In this document: positions 15,585-30,113 of the stretch, piece by piece
How positions within the stretch are numbered: position 1 is the stretch's first letter
Layout: each line of letters opens with the position of its first letter
Origin: Archegozetes longisetosus
Lineage: Eukaryota; Arthropoda; Arachnida; Sarcoptiformes; Trhypochthoniidae
Direction: 5' to 3'
Assembly (NCBI GenBank): GCA_018873245.2
Contig: JAEMBT020000005.1
Coordinates: 600,001-664,000, forward strand
DNA: 64,000 nucleotides
Program-made: the position numbers and the translations under genes
Notes under the pieces: model-generated
Seen by the model: the letters and a program-made list of their open reading frames with translations, nothing else
The model's database searches: none
What the model was told of the DNA's origin: nothing

Positions 15585-16122
15585 ATCACGTACTGAACGA
15601 TGACCTTCTGAGGTTACCCGCAAAGTCCAATTTACATATTTAATTGCGTTCACTATTCAATTTGAAATTAATGTTTTTTCGGTACCGAAACAAAAATATT
15701 AATCTTCTCGCAATATTTTCTTGTTCGATAACTTCTTTGACCGAAACAAACTGTTTATTTTTCAAAATGCAATGTTAATGAAAAATTAGGCATTCTATCA
15801 GCTTTTTCATTAATCAAATTAAAACATTCTTAATGATAGAGAAGGATAGTGGTTAGTGCCCAAAACTCTCAATATTATGCAATTTATGTGCAACACAGCC
15901 CTGTATTGTAGCTAAAATTACACAAAAATAGATGGTTGCATGCGATTAGCTTCTAAAGTGAAGCTGTGCTCATGTTTGAGCATTTTGTTGCCCAAAACAA
16001 CTGCCACAGAGTTGATTTTGCGTAAAAAAATCTTTAATCATAATTTGATTTCTTCCTCTTATCCGTTTTATTGTTCGACTTCTAAATTTTCTCGCTTTAA
16101 CTGAAAATCTCATTAATTACAG

Positions 16123-17046
16123 GATGACTTCGATACCCTTCGGCCGCTGTGCTATCCACAAACGAACGTTTTCTTATTATGCTTTAGTGTGGTCTGTCCC
16201 ACATCTTTTCATAATATATCAGAGAAGTGGTTACCCGAAATCAAGCGTCATGGAAATAAAGCACCGGTTGTGTTGGTCGGCACACAGTGCGATTTAAGAC
16301 ACGACGTTAAGGTGTTAATTGAATTGGCACAATATCATGAACAACCTGTCAGTAGTGAAGTTGCACGAAGAGTGGCCAATAAAATTGATGCCGTTAAATA
16401 CATCGAATGCTCTGCATTAACACAAAAGAATCTTAAGGTTTGCGAACAGATACCCGCTATTAATAATTCATAATTATTTTTTCATAATTCATTGTTTTTA
16501 ACAAAAATTCATTAATTTAGTTATACATTGAATTTTCATAAGCATAATTATCTTTATTAACATATGCTTTAAGTTTGTTTTCCATCTATAGCTATAGTTC
16601 GAGGATAAAAAGGTTAATTAGAGTGGAGTTATACAGTACATGTCGCTCTTATAAACTTTTTGTTACTCTTACTAATAGTTATTATAAAGTTGATTAAGTA
16701 CATTCAAGTTAAATATCTTGCTTTTTGTTCCCTAAACAATAATTAGGAAGTTTTCGATACCGCAATACTCGCTGGCATTGAATATCAGCAGCAATTATTA
16801 AATAAGGCTTCAGCCAAGAGTTCAAATCTGGTCAGTTGGGGAAAATCTAAAGGCAAAAAACTGTTAAAAACAGGCTGTAATTTTAGCGATCAAGACTCAT
16901 CTTCTAGTAGTGACGCATCAACACCGCCTAAACCATATCCGAGGATGGAATCGACAAATCAACAACAACTATACCATCAACATTCCAGCAAAAATAAGAA
17001 AAGAAAATTAAAAAAAGGTTGGAGAAGGTTCTGCTGTGGATTGTGA
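16123..17046 (+). CDS. RHOU: RHOU/RHOV-type (Wrch/Chp) Rho GTPase, last two coding exons (5' partial)
   Basis: Exons are 16123-16437 (acceptor AG 16121-16122, donor GT 16438) and 16747-17046 (stop TGA). The first exon opens in phase 0 with Asp-Asp-Phe-Asp-x-Leu-Arg-Pro-Leu-Cys, which in RHOU directly follows the DTAGQ switch-II motif. It continues through [19 protein letters not shown], the guanine-specificity motif VGTQCDLR (Thr-Gln-x-Asp, the Rho version of NKxD), [13 protein letters not shown] and the G5 motif [11 protein letters not shown]. The second exon begins [14 protein letters not shown], has a Ser/Asn-rich extension of roughly 70 residues, then the basic stretch [14 protein letters not shown] and a terminal CCGL. 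Vertebrate RHOU ends CCFV and is palmitoylated there; CCGL may be palmitoylated or geranylgeranylated. The family has fast nucleotide exchange and acts in adhesion and Cdc42-like signalling at membranes. The exon with the P-loop and switch I was not found, so this is an incomplete model rather than proof of a truncated gene. Confidence 0.9.
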
Positions 17047-20000
17047 TACAAATATTAGTTTAAAATTACATTCAAAAGATATGCTCTCGAAGAAAAACAT
17101 TGAGCTTTTTTCACATTTCTTAATGAATATCAGCTGCGAACAAATCAAAATACTATTGAAACTAAACAACAATTCATAAGTTTTGATAATATTTTATAAT
17201 TAGACTTAAATTAAGAATAATGATGGACTAATGATCGCAATGCTTTGTGTCAATTGTGTGTCACTTGTCATCTATGCCTTAAAGCTGAGGCCAATTTATA
17301 AAATTGATGGAATACGTGATCGTCTTCCTTATTATTTGCTCGTTTGTCAATAGAAATCGAGTGTCACTTAATTGTGATTGCAAATTCAAAGTACAACCAA
17401 ATCTTTATTTTTCGAAGTAGATCAACTTTTTGAAGGCACGGATTTGACAAAAATAAGACATTTATAAAGTAGTACTTAAGTTGAATAAACAAATACTATT
17501 GTCTATTATTATTTAAGGCATCAAAAAATGAAAGACTAACCAAGAATATGAGACATATCACTAAAATGTCAAATATTAACATTTTCAACAATATATCGTT
17601 AAAAATTATAATTAGATCGTAATAATTATATGACATCCTTAAGATTAGACTAGTTTGAAAAACAATATGCCTAAAGAAGATCCTATTGTTTAATATTTAT
17701 ATATGAAATAAGTCAACTCTAATATATCCACAAAAGCTAAGAACCGAAATCGTACTCTTTTTAAATATGCTTATTTTTAGACTATAAAAGGTTATACTTC
17801 CTCCGAGCGAGTGAGAAACTATTTAAACCTTCATTATTACCTCTTCAGTGAGTAATTCCAAAGTAATTCTATACTGAGATTCGTGACTCCCAGAATTGTA
17901 TCGAAACAATCGAAAGGATTGTTAACTTATTTTAGTTGACAATATTGATGCCAAAGTGAAGTGAACAATAGGTTTATTTTTCGAAAACACCTCAAGAAAT
18001 AGGCATTTCATACCTGATTTATGAGTTGATGAGCAAAGGAATCTGTTTCGTTTCAGTTCAAAACAAGGATTAAGTGTAAGCGATGGGAAATATTTTAGGA
18101 ACAAAATTGATGGTCCCATTCGCTTGAAATGATAAACCAAGTCTAGCGCTAAAAATGCATCAAGTTTCGGTTTGTTCAGCAATCGTTGTAAGAGATTATT
18201 AATGTGACGAAACATTAGAATACAGAGTAATGCGATTCAAAGATTCAAACATTGTCGAAAGGAAAGTTTATGAATAATTCAAAATCTTATCTTTTATACA
18301 AAATTTATTTAAATATTTCTTTATTCATTATGAATAATAACAGACTATAAAATAGGTGACAGCTATTATTAGACGAGATTTTCTTCTATTCAACCTAAAG
18401 CCTACTGTATTTAATACGAGTTGAGGGGCTTTAATAGTAGATTGTCTTAAGATCTGATCCTAAAACCTTGACTCGATTGACTCTCTATTCGGAATCGCAA
18501 TGAATAACAGCAAAAATATGTGTCTATTAACTAGGATTTGTACTTCTTAGTAGGTACAAACGCCAAAAGCTATTCTATACGGCTAGATCAGATACTACGT
18601 CAAACAAAAAAGTTTAACATTATGAAATATGAATTCGAAAAAAATATGTGCTCATTAATCATTCAACGATATGACTATAATTTTCAATTTTTTTCAAATC
18701 CGATTGTAATTTTAAATGTAATTTGATATGTAATAAGTTATGTATTATTAGAAAGAATAAAACCAAACACATGTAGAAAGTCTAATGATTGAAATAGTGC
18801 AAAATATTTAATATAATTTATCAAATATGAAGAACCTTATGTAAAAACTGAAAAGTGATGGTCAATTTTGCAACTATTTGAATCGTAGAGTTCTCTAGCT
18901 ATACATATAAATAAATATATTATAAGATGACATAAATCTGTATGAATTATAAATATACTAAGATTAATGTAAAACTCAAAAAGTGATCTTTTCTATTGAG
19001 ATGTGAAACTTCTTAAATAATGAAAATATTATGAAAATAAAAATCACTGCGCTCTTCAATGAGTCCTATATTTTTAAAAAGTGTTTCAATAGTTTTCTAG
19101 TTTATAAATCATCGAACTATTAATTGTATTCAACTTGATTTTTATTACTCAACTCAACTCTCAATCTGAAACTGAATTAAGGGACGAAAATGGTTACAAT
19201 AACCATGAGTTATAATTCTTTAATCAGATCGGATGCTCTTTCAATGATTTTTTGATGGAAAACTATTTTTTCGACTTGTTTTCAAGTTATAATTATAAGA
19301 AATTAGAGTATAAGAAGTTATCTAAATTAGAGACCTCACGCCTACATTGAAAAGTGAGCTATTTTTCACAAATTTACAGAAAACTTATCAATTTGTTACA
19401 CACCCAACCTTTCAATAAGAGATTAAAAAAGACATAAAATTAATAGATCAACTTTTTCTATGCAACAACATATCATAACATAAATACCATCTATAAAAGT
19501 AGTTCATATTGATTTACAGCGTGTTTAATCAAATTTTCAGCACTGAAAAGGCTGACAATTTTTCTGTGTCTTAAAGGCTTTTTCTTTCTTGGAATCATTT
19601 CATGACATTTGCGTTTCAAATCATAGATAGGAAGAAGGATTTGTTCGTTCGCGAGAAAAGGTGTTTCACGAGTTGCGTTTCCAAAACATTATTTTAATTT
19701 TGAGCTTAAGTTTAACAGTTTTGTTTTTGAACCCAACCTCCGAGTATTGTTCTAACCTATTAAGGTTTGTTCACTAAATTATTGAAGTCTTTTGTGAACA
19801 AAACAATAAATATTATCTGATTTGAAAGTTTTCTCTTGCCTTATATATACGCCACTTTTTCGCACAATTAATAAATGAGTGCCAAAAAACATTTAAACCA
19901 AATAGTATTTAATTGTAAAATGAATGTCAATGATATTCAATACGTTACATTAACTCAGTGTCTGAAGGTTCAGCACAGGATCATTAGGGGCAATGACATA

Positions 20001-23000
20001 CACTCCATTCCCAATTATAACGTGAAGTATAATTTATTTTTCTAAATTCAAGGTATGACTATCTTTGATTACCTTTTTTATGCCAATTTACCAAACAAAA
20101 CACAGCGATAATCGGTTGTTCGGCTTTCTTATAAAGATTGAGATGAACAAAAAGTTGTGTAGGCTCTCAAACTAAATCGGTTATTATAATAAGTTGAGGT
20201 AAAAAACAAGTAAGAATCAGTTCTTAAAATAGAAAATCAGATCAATGCAGGAGAAAAGTAGGTAAAAGTTAGCTAAAAGGGTAAACTCATGCTAATGGTT
20301 ATAATAATACCTAAAATTATTATTATTTACTCCTTAAATTTATTGTTATTTTAAATTACATATAATAGACTAAAACCCCTCATATTTGTTGCATGAAAAG
20401 GATAGTGACCTGTATTTTTTCGAAACCTATCGAAAACTTTACGGTTCAACTTTCAGCTGGTTGGCGATCAAAGGGTTAAATCGTTTTCTCACGGCTTGTT
20501 CGAAATAGAGGCAAAAATGAGCGGACATTAACTTTTTGAAAATTGTGTTTCAATTGTATAATACGGTAAATCATGCTTTTCAAACTTTTATCGTTTATTG
20601 ATCGCTAAATTTCAAATCACGACTTTTGACTTTTTTGATTTGCTCTTTCGCACGAATCACTCTTTATTTACTAATTATTAGATCATAGTTTTCTCTTTTA
20701 ATTCAGATAATAGATTAAATCATGGATTTGTTTCAGATTCAATTTGATAATAGCAAATAGAAGCGTTTGCGCTAGCTCAAAACTTTCCGTTTTAATTAAG
20801 ACGCTACATTTGACATACCGTTCAAAATGAAGAATCAGTCATTCAATTTATACGATATTAACTAATGAGAGGAATTAATGCGTTAATATTTGATGAAAAC
20901 CATCAATTTATTTTGAAATGGGTAAAGCCTTCAGCTTTGAAGTAAATGTACTGAATCTTAAAGCATAAAGTTTTGAAACAGTGAGACCGTGATCTAAAAT
21001 TTGAGTGTAGCAAACAATTTTGACTACAATATAAATAGCCCCAGAAAATGCTAATTTCTTAATGAGATGTTTTTTCATCAAAGGAATCTCTGTGTGTTTT
21101 GACGGCTTAAAATTATATAAAAAATGTGTTTACTTGTTCTCGACTTTCCTTGATTAAAATTATAAAAATGGAAATTAGGAAAACAGCAAAATTCAGTTTA
21201 GATTTGTTCGAAGCATACAATTATTTGAAACGAAAAATCTTACGGAACAAGTAGACATAAATAGGTTGAAGGTCATTCACTATCACATATGAAGTGCAAC
21301 ATTTTGCACAAATACAGAGAATGAGCAGCGGTCAAATGTGAAAATATCTTTGATAAATAGATACATTGAGTGATGATTGGTAAATGTTAGCGCTATGTAA
21401 TAAAAGTTTCATTTAGTGTATAATTTATCGAATAAGTTATATTAAGACACAATGATCTGCAAACTAAAATAGTTTTAGGAGCTTATATCATATTAGGCCA
21501 TCACAAAAGGCGCACATTTAATATTGTTGTTAACTTTTATAATAATAGCAATTATAGAGAATTGCATTGTTTGCGCCCATTGTTTGCACAAAATACGTTT
21601 CTGGAATTTCATTAAGTTGTTTATGAGCTAAATTTGATCCCTAAAGAAGATATAGCATGACAATTCCGAATAATTTTTGTAAAAAGTAATTAAGTCATTT
21701 CATACATAAGTGCATTTCTAAACACGAACAAATCACTCTAATAAATACTGATCAAAATTGCTAATTAAAATAATCTTTCAAACCAAACGATAATCGATCA
21801 TTCACAATATATATAATTACAAATGCAGATACATTTGAAGGTCTTTAAAGCGTTTAGATGCTTAAACCCTTTCAATATCCATGAAAAAGCAAAGCAAATC
21901 CGATGTAATAGTGATGCAAATTCAATTCGTAGAATCGTTCATCAGTTATTCTTATTGGTTGGGCTACTTGCTAAAAAATTTAATTATCTTTTTTAGTAAT
22001 TACTCAATAAATTAAAACGCAATAGAGGTTTAAAATTGCTATTTGAACAATAAGTAATAGGGAAAATGTTGCTTTTTATTTTGGAAAAAACTCATAGTTT
22101 TAACCCATGGTACTTCGCCAATTAGGAGGCGATAAAACCGAAATAAAACTTTTTAAAAATGAGTGTAGATAAACTGAAATAGGATTTAAAGTTAAAAGTG
22201 TTTCAAATATAATAATGAAATGCTTGTAATATCTGATTGTCACACAAATAAAATTGTTGCTCGTGAGATAAGGTGCTGATCATAAGGCTTTGATATGACT
22301 TTCTTAAAATGGCAACTTTATGCCAGTAAACTAATCAAACACAACATTTGATTGCCTCATACATGAAAGCAGATTGAACTTTAGGAGCAGATAATTGCAT
22401 TTAAGTAATTCTCCATTTTGTTTCTTTAAATAAACGACATGAATGAGAACATATCATTTAATTTGATACGTACTTAAACTTACATAAAGTTGCGTCGAGT
22501 TTATGCATCGAGAAAACAGAGCTAAACGTTAACAAGAGGTAAGAATAAGACGAATCTAAAACTTTTTTCAAGCTACAGATTAAAAGGCCTTTGGCCAACA
22601 TAAACACATATATTATGCATTCAGTTCGCAAGTTCTAAATGGCTAAGCTTTAACTATTTTTTCATTATTACCATGTAATGTGTATTTGCGGTATTGGCTT
22701 CAATAATATGCTAATTAGCGGTAAAGGGCATACAGTTTTTAGCTCAAAGCATCTTTTACTTAATCCAAAAATTCAAATATATACTAATATAGAATGATTG
22801 AGTTACTTCATTAAGAACAATGTATATACTATGGTAAGCTGTTGCATCTCTCTCTCCCTTCTTTCAAAATTGGTGCTAAATTCGTTGAGCAGATGTCTGT
22901 TTCACAGAATTGTTTATGTTGTTGCGTGACTGAGCCTGAGGTACAAAACAATTACTTCATATAACTTTTATTATGCACAGAATCAAAATAAAGAATCGAT

Positions 23001-26000
23001 AATTATCGGTGTTTTCAATTGAGGAAACTATAAGGCAGCAACACTGTCAGCATATATTATGCAATGCCATAGTCTCGCAAACATGTCTGTAATTAGAATA
23101 TTTTGTAAGCAAATGTAAATACTAATAAAATGAATTGATGGTTCACTCTAGGGCTTTTCAGTCCTTACAGATCGCACTTACTTTAGGTATTTTAATGTCT
23201 GTGTTTTATTTTTTTTTCTGGAATTAAAAAATGTATTTTTAGTATTGAGTGCACTGAAAAAATTCTCATAAAGTTTGTTATTCTTATAGATAAAGAAAGA
23301 CTATTAAAAGTTTTGAGATAAAAACATAAACTTGACATTTGTTTCTGATAAAAAAGACGATAAAAATGTTCACTCATTTTTCTCATCATTATTTTTGTTT
23401 TCATAAACATTTTTTAAATTTGGGAATAAAATTAGACTCAATTGAGAATAAATTTTTGAGGTTAGAAATTTGACATTCATCTAAAAACATATCAATTCTG
23501 ACAAAAATATAAAAAGTCATTCAAATCGTAAAATTTTAATTAAATAAATTTAATTTCGATCTTAATAAAAAGTAACGAATACTTTTCGAAGTTGGAATTG
23601 AGTACAATCGTTAAACTTTGGCTAAATTTTTCAAAATAAGAGCTTCGGATTAATCAGAATTTGAAGGGTTAAAAAACTTTTAAAAGGTTTTATGACTATC
23701 TCCTAAGTGTCGCCTCACTTAAAGCATACTTTAGAAGGACGTCAATATTTGTCACAAATCGTTGGAATAATGATATGAGAAAATATCGCTTAATTTATCG
23801 CGAGTTATGGTCATTATAGTAAACCTGACAATAATACGATAATATTTTTAATTGCACACGAGCGAATAAGAATCATTTTACAAACAATTGTATTGAAGTT
23901 TAGTTTCTCATACTTTACAACATTAAACACTTTTAAACTCGAAACGCATTATTTGTTTGACTTTTTGATTAATTGAATTGAATTATGCATTAACTAAATC
24001 TGTTTTATAGATGAAAACAAGTAAAACACGATAGAAACAGATAATCTAAATGTTCAAAAGGATCTGTTCAATATTTGTCGACTAATATTTCCTTTAGATT
24101 TATGTTTAATAACTGACACGAACACCAATTAATTGTAATTTAATTAATGGCGAGAACAAAATAAAAAATAAACAAACATAAAAACATTTGAAAAATTGCG
24201 TTTATCCTTAATTTAATGATTTAGATAAAGGTTAGGTCTTAAATATAACGCAATGTGAACAACTCGAATCTATTGGACAATAAGGAAATCACGAATTAAA
24301 TGAGCTCGTTATTTATCATTTCTTATTTCTTATTTTGAAAGTCTGCGAGTATGACATAATACTAAAAAATAATGAGCTCATTGCTATTAATGATATACTA
24401 AAATCTAATTAGGTACTCGTCAAGTGCTCTAATCACGAATAGACAAATGTTAACATTTGTTCACATCAGAAATTGTTGTTTTTATGGCAAAATTAAGTAA
24501 ATTATTATTGTATTCCACTATAGAAATAAATTGAGGTCCAGAAGCTTATTCTCTTGAGATGATTTGCCAGTGAACTAAAGTTAGTTTGGGATGTCAAACT
24601 AGCTCTAATCTGATGGCCAACTCATCAGCGAGGAGAAACTATTGCGTTCATCTCAACTAAATCGTTATCTCACATGAATTTTGTCACTTAATCTCAATTA
24701 AATTCTATCGACATTATAGAATCGATTAGTTTTATTTGATCGTATTTAAGTTGTATTGCAACTGAAGTAACTTATTTGCACTAGAATTCGAGAAGTAAAA
24801 CATTAACTTCTAACATTAGTTGAAATTGGTACTGATTGTTATCTTTTTCAGCTCTATCTTTGAATCCTTTCATCTTAAAACGATTTTTTCTCTCCTAATT
24901 CATGATAAAATGATGTATCATATTACTTAAGAATGGACTATTTATCTAACATAGATTCTCAGGTAATTTATGGCTCAAATCGTAAAAATCTTAAAATTCG
25001 GTCACAACTCTCAAAGTTAGAATAACATCGCATTAAGTTAAATTTGCGAACAAAATTTGTTGAATATGGCTTTATATTGAGTTGTTACTTATTATCTGTA
25101 TAATTGAGAAAGCAAATTTTCAGTTACTTCACGATGCAATTTATTAAAAGGGTTGTCAACAATGCTAATAACGTAATTTAAGTTTACATCTATTACTTTG
25201 AACTGTTTGCAAACAAAAAGAATCAAAAGCTAATTAAAACGTTTGAACATACTGTATGTTATGTTGAATTAGTTAACTGCTTATTTTTTCATTAGTTTGA
25301 CTTTACAATTTTCTTAGCAGAGGCTTCAAAAGCAATTTATTATTAATTGAGCAATTTAAAATTCAGTAAAGTCATCTTTAAATACATAGCATGTAATCTG
25401 TTCGGAAAGTGCGTTCACATTCAAATGCATTATTGATTGTTGTGCCAGACTTCAGAACTTAATTATGTATTTTTGAGTTAAACTCTTACTTTCGTCAATT
25501 AAGGTATTATTCCAGTGTGATCTGACTTTCTAAATTGTTCGTGTTTGCCTGACCTTACGGTGATCAAGCGTAGGAAAGATCATTGCTAGTAAATCAGTAT
25601 AATCTGATGGTTGACTTAATATATTTGAATTTGCAAATAATGATCACGGGTCACTTGGATAAATGAAAACTCATTATCGATAACTAATTTGTTCGATAAT
25701 AGAAATATGTGATATGATCTTCAGACTGGCTTAATTAAAGCTGTCTCTAACTGTGGCTTTTACTATTATATTGATATAACTTGTTTTCTGTTAGCTTATT
25801 TATTGTATTATTAAAATTGATTGTTCACGTTTAATTGGCTGTTTGTATTGGCAATGCTATACATTTGTGCTTAATTTTTGAATCGATAAAAATAGCACGA
25901 CAGCGATAACCATAAAACACATTGAAAGTTTCCTATACATATATTTATGTTTGTCCAATCGAGTCATGGTACAGAAACACATCACTACTCAAAATGCATA

Positions 26001-29000
26001 TTAGCCTTAAGTTCTTTTTATTATAAGTTAGTTCAATGATCTCTATTTACTCGAGACTATATTCGCAAACGTTGTTCACTTGCATCACATCACAATTTAT
26101 TGTTCACGAAATGTATTTTGCATGTTTACATTGATTCACTTATAATTGATAATCATTTAAATGTTTGGAGCACGATTGACACAATTGACATAACGCTCTA
26201 CTTGCTATTCCTATTTACGTATTAAACTGGTCATTATTTTTTATTGTAATCACTTTTCGCTTATCTCATTCCTAGAAGGAAACTTCTTCAGAACTTACTC
26301 TTTAGATAACAGAATACAGCATTTAAAATAACAAATATGAACATTATTTTCTCTCAATAATTTCATATATTTTCATTTTAACCAGGATTTTAGTAAAGAA
26401 TTGAGGCCAAACTTTTTTGTTGTTATCAAAGTTAATGTAAAAACAGAGATCAACAATAATATATGTATCAAATGAATGAAATATTAGAATAATATGTGAA
26501 ATGACTTTCAAATCTGATGGCATTTCAGTATGAGTCAACAGTAAACCAAAACAACTCATGGAATAATAAACTAAGTTTGAGTCGACTGATAAAAGTAAGT
26601 TAAAGACTGGAATTGTTGAACTTAGTTATCCTTTGAGGACACAATTAGACTAAAGTCTTCTGGATTTACGCAATGAGGACATGTCCTTAATTATGATAGA
26701 TGAGAGGTAACTAATTTATAGCGAATGGTCTGATGAGGTTCTCAGATTTCAAAAGTTTTGACTGTTGCTCTTTCTTTGATGGATCATGTGGGAGGTCGGA
26801 CTTCAAATGTCCGAAAGTCAAGCGATCATCACGAATAATGCAGTCTCATATCATTAACAATGGTTTCTAGTGTAAGAAAAATAAAAGCATCTCAAATAAA
26901 AGCATAGAATAAAATCTGCTTTGTCAACGTTTATTACGGTGTAGTCAGTTATTATTTGCCTATTATACGCGGACTAGTAATGGATAAAGAAATGCTCTCT
27001 TTCGAGTCAGTTTTTATATATTTTCTAGTAATTCTCTATCTTATCCATAGAAATGATCATATAGTGAAACATTACTAATGTATTTAACCTCTAACAGCAA
27101 ATGGACATAAATGCGTTCAATTTGATGCTCAACATTAAAAAATTGGCCAACAAATGATGCCCCAAAGGCTTTTCTCAGGAGACAAAACAGTAAAATCCTG
27201 TTTATTTTTGTTGAAAAAAGAATCCCATTTAAAATATGACTGAAGTGTCTAGTAGAAATTGGATTCAAAATCAAGTTAAACCAACATTAATTTGACCAGA
27301 TAGATGTAAACAATAGATCCAAACATAAATATAAGGAAAGCACATCATTTTAGCGAAAGATGTTCGAGAAACTAAGGCATCAACTTTTATCTTCAAAAAA
27401 CAAATTTAGAAAAACACTCAGTATTTCAATTTTACGAATAAAGTTAGACGAAGTTCAGTAGATAGTAATTTAGAGTAATAAAAATTTCGCAGATACTGAT
27501 AATATTCAACTTTAAGTTACTTCCAAGAATTTTTAATGCAGATTCAAACATCAAATATGTTTTTTTAGTTTGTTTTAGTCTTTCAAATAGGATTTATAAC
27601 TTATTAAGATTGAGAGGCAGATTCGAATCAAGTACGCTTCAAAACTAACAAAGTTAGATTAGTTCAATGTTAGGTCTTATCCATAGAAGATAAAAGTGAT
27701 GTTTATGCAATGAAAGCATAGATTTTACAATAAAAATCTTGGTAATAAATAGTAATGAGTTTGGGCTCAAGTTCTCACATCAGTTAGTAATTGAAGGTTC
27801 TTCGCTCAACTGATCTCACCTCCACCTTAGGCTCAGATTGTGGGCTCGAAACTTCTTAATGCTTTTGAATATTGAGCTAATACTTTGCCCACTTATCAAA
27901 GCTGTCCATCACTTTATTAAAACCTTGACAACTTATAAATCAAAGGAACTGAAATTAAATTGTTTCATATTCATACGAATTCCATTAATTGATTAATCTC
28001 TAAGTTCTGTTGTGCGGGTTTTGTCAGATGATAAAAGCTATTGTGAAACTATCAAAATAACGTTCAAATCATCAATATTTAAGCTTACAGGTGCTTCCGA
28101 TTTGATACTAATTTTCATATTAGGTAATTTGCCAATAAATATTTTCATATTATAACTAAAACATACAATGATTTCATGCTAACACTAATGGTGCAAAATG
28201 CATCAGTTTATAATTTATACTCTATATTATGAATGGGACCACTTGTGCAAGAAGAAAAATTAGATTCTTCATTCAATTTATTTTTGTTTATCAGATGTAA
28301 TATTAAGGGTAAAAACTTAAATTTGTTTTTTGCTTTTGAATTAATGTTTTCACATTTTAACACAAATTAGATGTTTATCGGCTCTAAAAGTCAATATGAA
28401 TCTAAAGATTTGGCAAATTTAAAACAAGTTTAAGCTGAGGTATACTAAATAAGCTTGATTTAGACCATCATCATCCTAATTATGCGTCACTTTAAAAGCT
28501 TTAATTAAAGCTTGCATAGTAGTCAAAAAGTAACCAGAATTAACAACAAACTTGAATTCACGTATGCGGTTCCAAAAAGAGTCAAATCAATTTTAATAAT
28601 AAATTAAACATTTATTTTTTTTAAATGTGCTTCTCTTGATTCCACTAAAAATACATGATTGTACTCATTAAGTTTGTGTTAAGTGCTTCAGTCAGTAAAT
28701 TAAGTTTATCAAAGTTTCTAAACAAACAAATTGTCTAATAAATTCTGAAAACTAAAATCAAATAAGTAATTAACTTTATTTTATGAGTCAGATTTACATA
28801 ATTTTGATAAAATATCCCTTAAAGCTGATTATAAATTTAAGTCTAATAAATGTTTGATCAGAACAAAATTTAGCCTCAAATAGGAATATCGATTTGTCAT
28901 CAGAATTAGAATCGGACAGTTAAGGACGATGTACTTTTATTTAAATAGGATTTACAGTTTTGCCAAGGGCTCTTATTGTTCATTTGTTGTTTTGTTTTGT

Positions 29001-29295
29001 CTTTTTTCGCTATTATATTTTCACAAATGAAAGCTTCAAATAGAAATGAATTTCGTACCAAATCACATTTCTTTTATGAGCATTTAAACAAAATTGGCCA
29101 AGGCTTCAATCTAATATATTGTTTAATTGGGATAATTTATTATTGTGGTCGAAATTTTGGATTCACACCAAATTTTATGCTAATTTTACACACGAAAAAT
29201 ATGTTTCGAAAATTTATTTTAGTTTAAGTGAATGCTTCGCTCAAATTGTATACATAAATCACTTTTTCACAAGCTACTCTTCTTACATGCAACAT

Positions 29296-29298
<3 letters not shown>

Positions 29299-29363
<65 letters not shown>
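29299..29363. repeat. (GA)n microsatellite, about 32 units
   Basis: An uninterrupted GA dinucleotide tract of 65 bp. It creates an artificial Arg-Glu open frame that should not be taken as a gene. Confidence 0.95.
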
Positions 29364-29366
<3 letters not shown>

Positions 29367-30002
29367 ATATCAAAATTTTCACTAAACAAATAAAGAAATG
29401 AAATATTATGCTCACTACAAGCATAGACTAACCCATGTTAAGATTGGAATGATTTCATAAATTTTTTTAAATGGAATTTTTATGAATCGCTTTCATATTT
29501 TAAAACTTGAACAAATAAATATTTGAAGATATTTGTGATTACATTTAAAGAAATAAAAATAACTCTTATTATAGTGAGTGTGAACTACTGTCAAAATAAT
29601 TTGAAACAAAAATAAAACTTTACAAAAAATGGTATCTGTTTAAAAAAGGTTTTCAGCTATGATCATTGATTGTTTAGTCCACAAGAGAATTGGTTGAACG
29701 AATGCTCTATATGTGAAACGAATGAGCTCTCATTATTATTGAATAACATGGTTGTGGAAAGGTCTGTAAATTGACAACATAAATAGAAATAATTGTATGA
29801 AAAAATTTCACTCAATATTGTCTGCAAGAACCGAACAAAAACAAACTTAAATAAAGTTTGCAGATTTACCAACTACGATGTCTAATACAGTGATTTAAAA
29901 TGACGAGAACTGGTTTTTATCTTTTCTTTTTACTGAAAAAAAATAAGTGTTAGAGAAAAGCAGAATCAAAACTAAAGCACAGACCAAAGCTGAACAAATT
30001 CC

Positions 30003-30113
30003 ATGAGAAACGACACGCAGTCTGGCCTCAAACGAGTTGACTTGGATCGCGTGTTTTATCAAGATTTTGCAGAAAATACTTTTTCGCTTTGGCTACTGTA
30101 TATTGAGCGTTGA
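30003..30113 (+). other. 36-codon coding-like open frame
   Basis: An ATG-initiated frame beginning MRNDTQSGLKRVDLDRVF and ending at a TGA has mixed polar/hydrophobic composition and GC-richer codons than its surroundings. No domain is recognisable and no convincing splice sites were fixed. It may be a relic of a gene or transposon, or chance. Confidence 0.2.

Larger units (their letters stand above)
1..16122. other. gene-poor AT-rich stretch upstream of the RHOU-type gene
   Basis: No coding region is recognisable on either strand; open frames are short and of low-complexity composition. The stretch lies upstream of a RHOU-type gene whose P-loop/switch-I exon is missing from the part I can read, so some of it may be that gene's first intron. 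I looked for the expected Gly-Asp-Gly-x-x-Gly-Lys-Thr coding signature and did not find it, but this was a visual scan and not exhaustive. Small structures inside it are a 13-bp inverted repeat (653-698) and a tetraloop hairpin (15567-15584). Slightly GC-richer patches near 5.0 kb, 13.1 kb and 15.5 kb gave no identifiable protein. Confidence 0.6.

Noticed and set aside
22890..22942. ATG frame with a Cys cluster (LCCCVTEPE) before a possible GT donor
   Set aside because: Too short; no downstream exon, family match or convincing donor context.
29119..29385. 88-codon plus-strand frame ending in Arg-Glu repeats
   Set aside because: It is open only because it runs through the (GA)n microsatellite; there is no ATG support and no domain.
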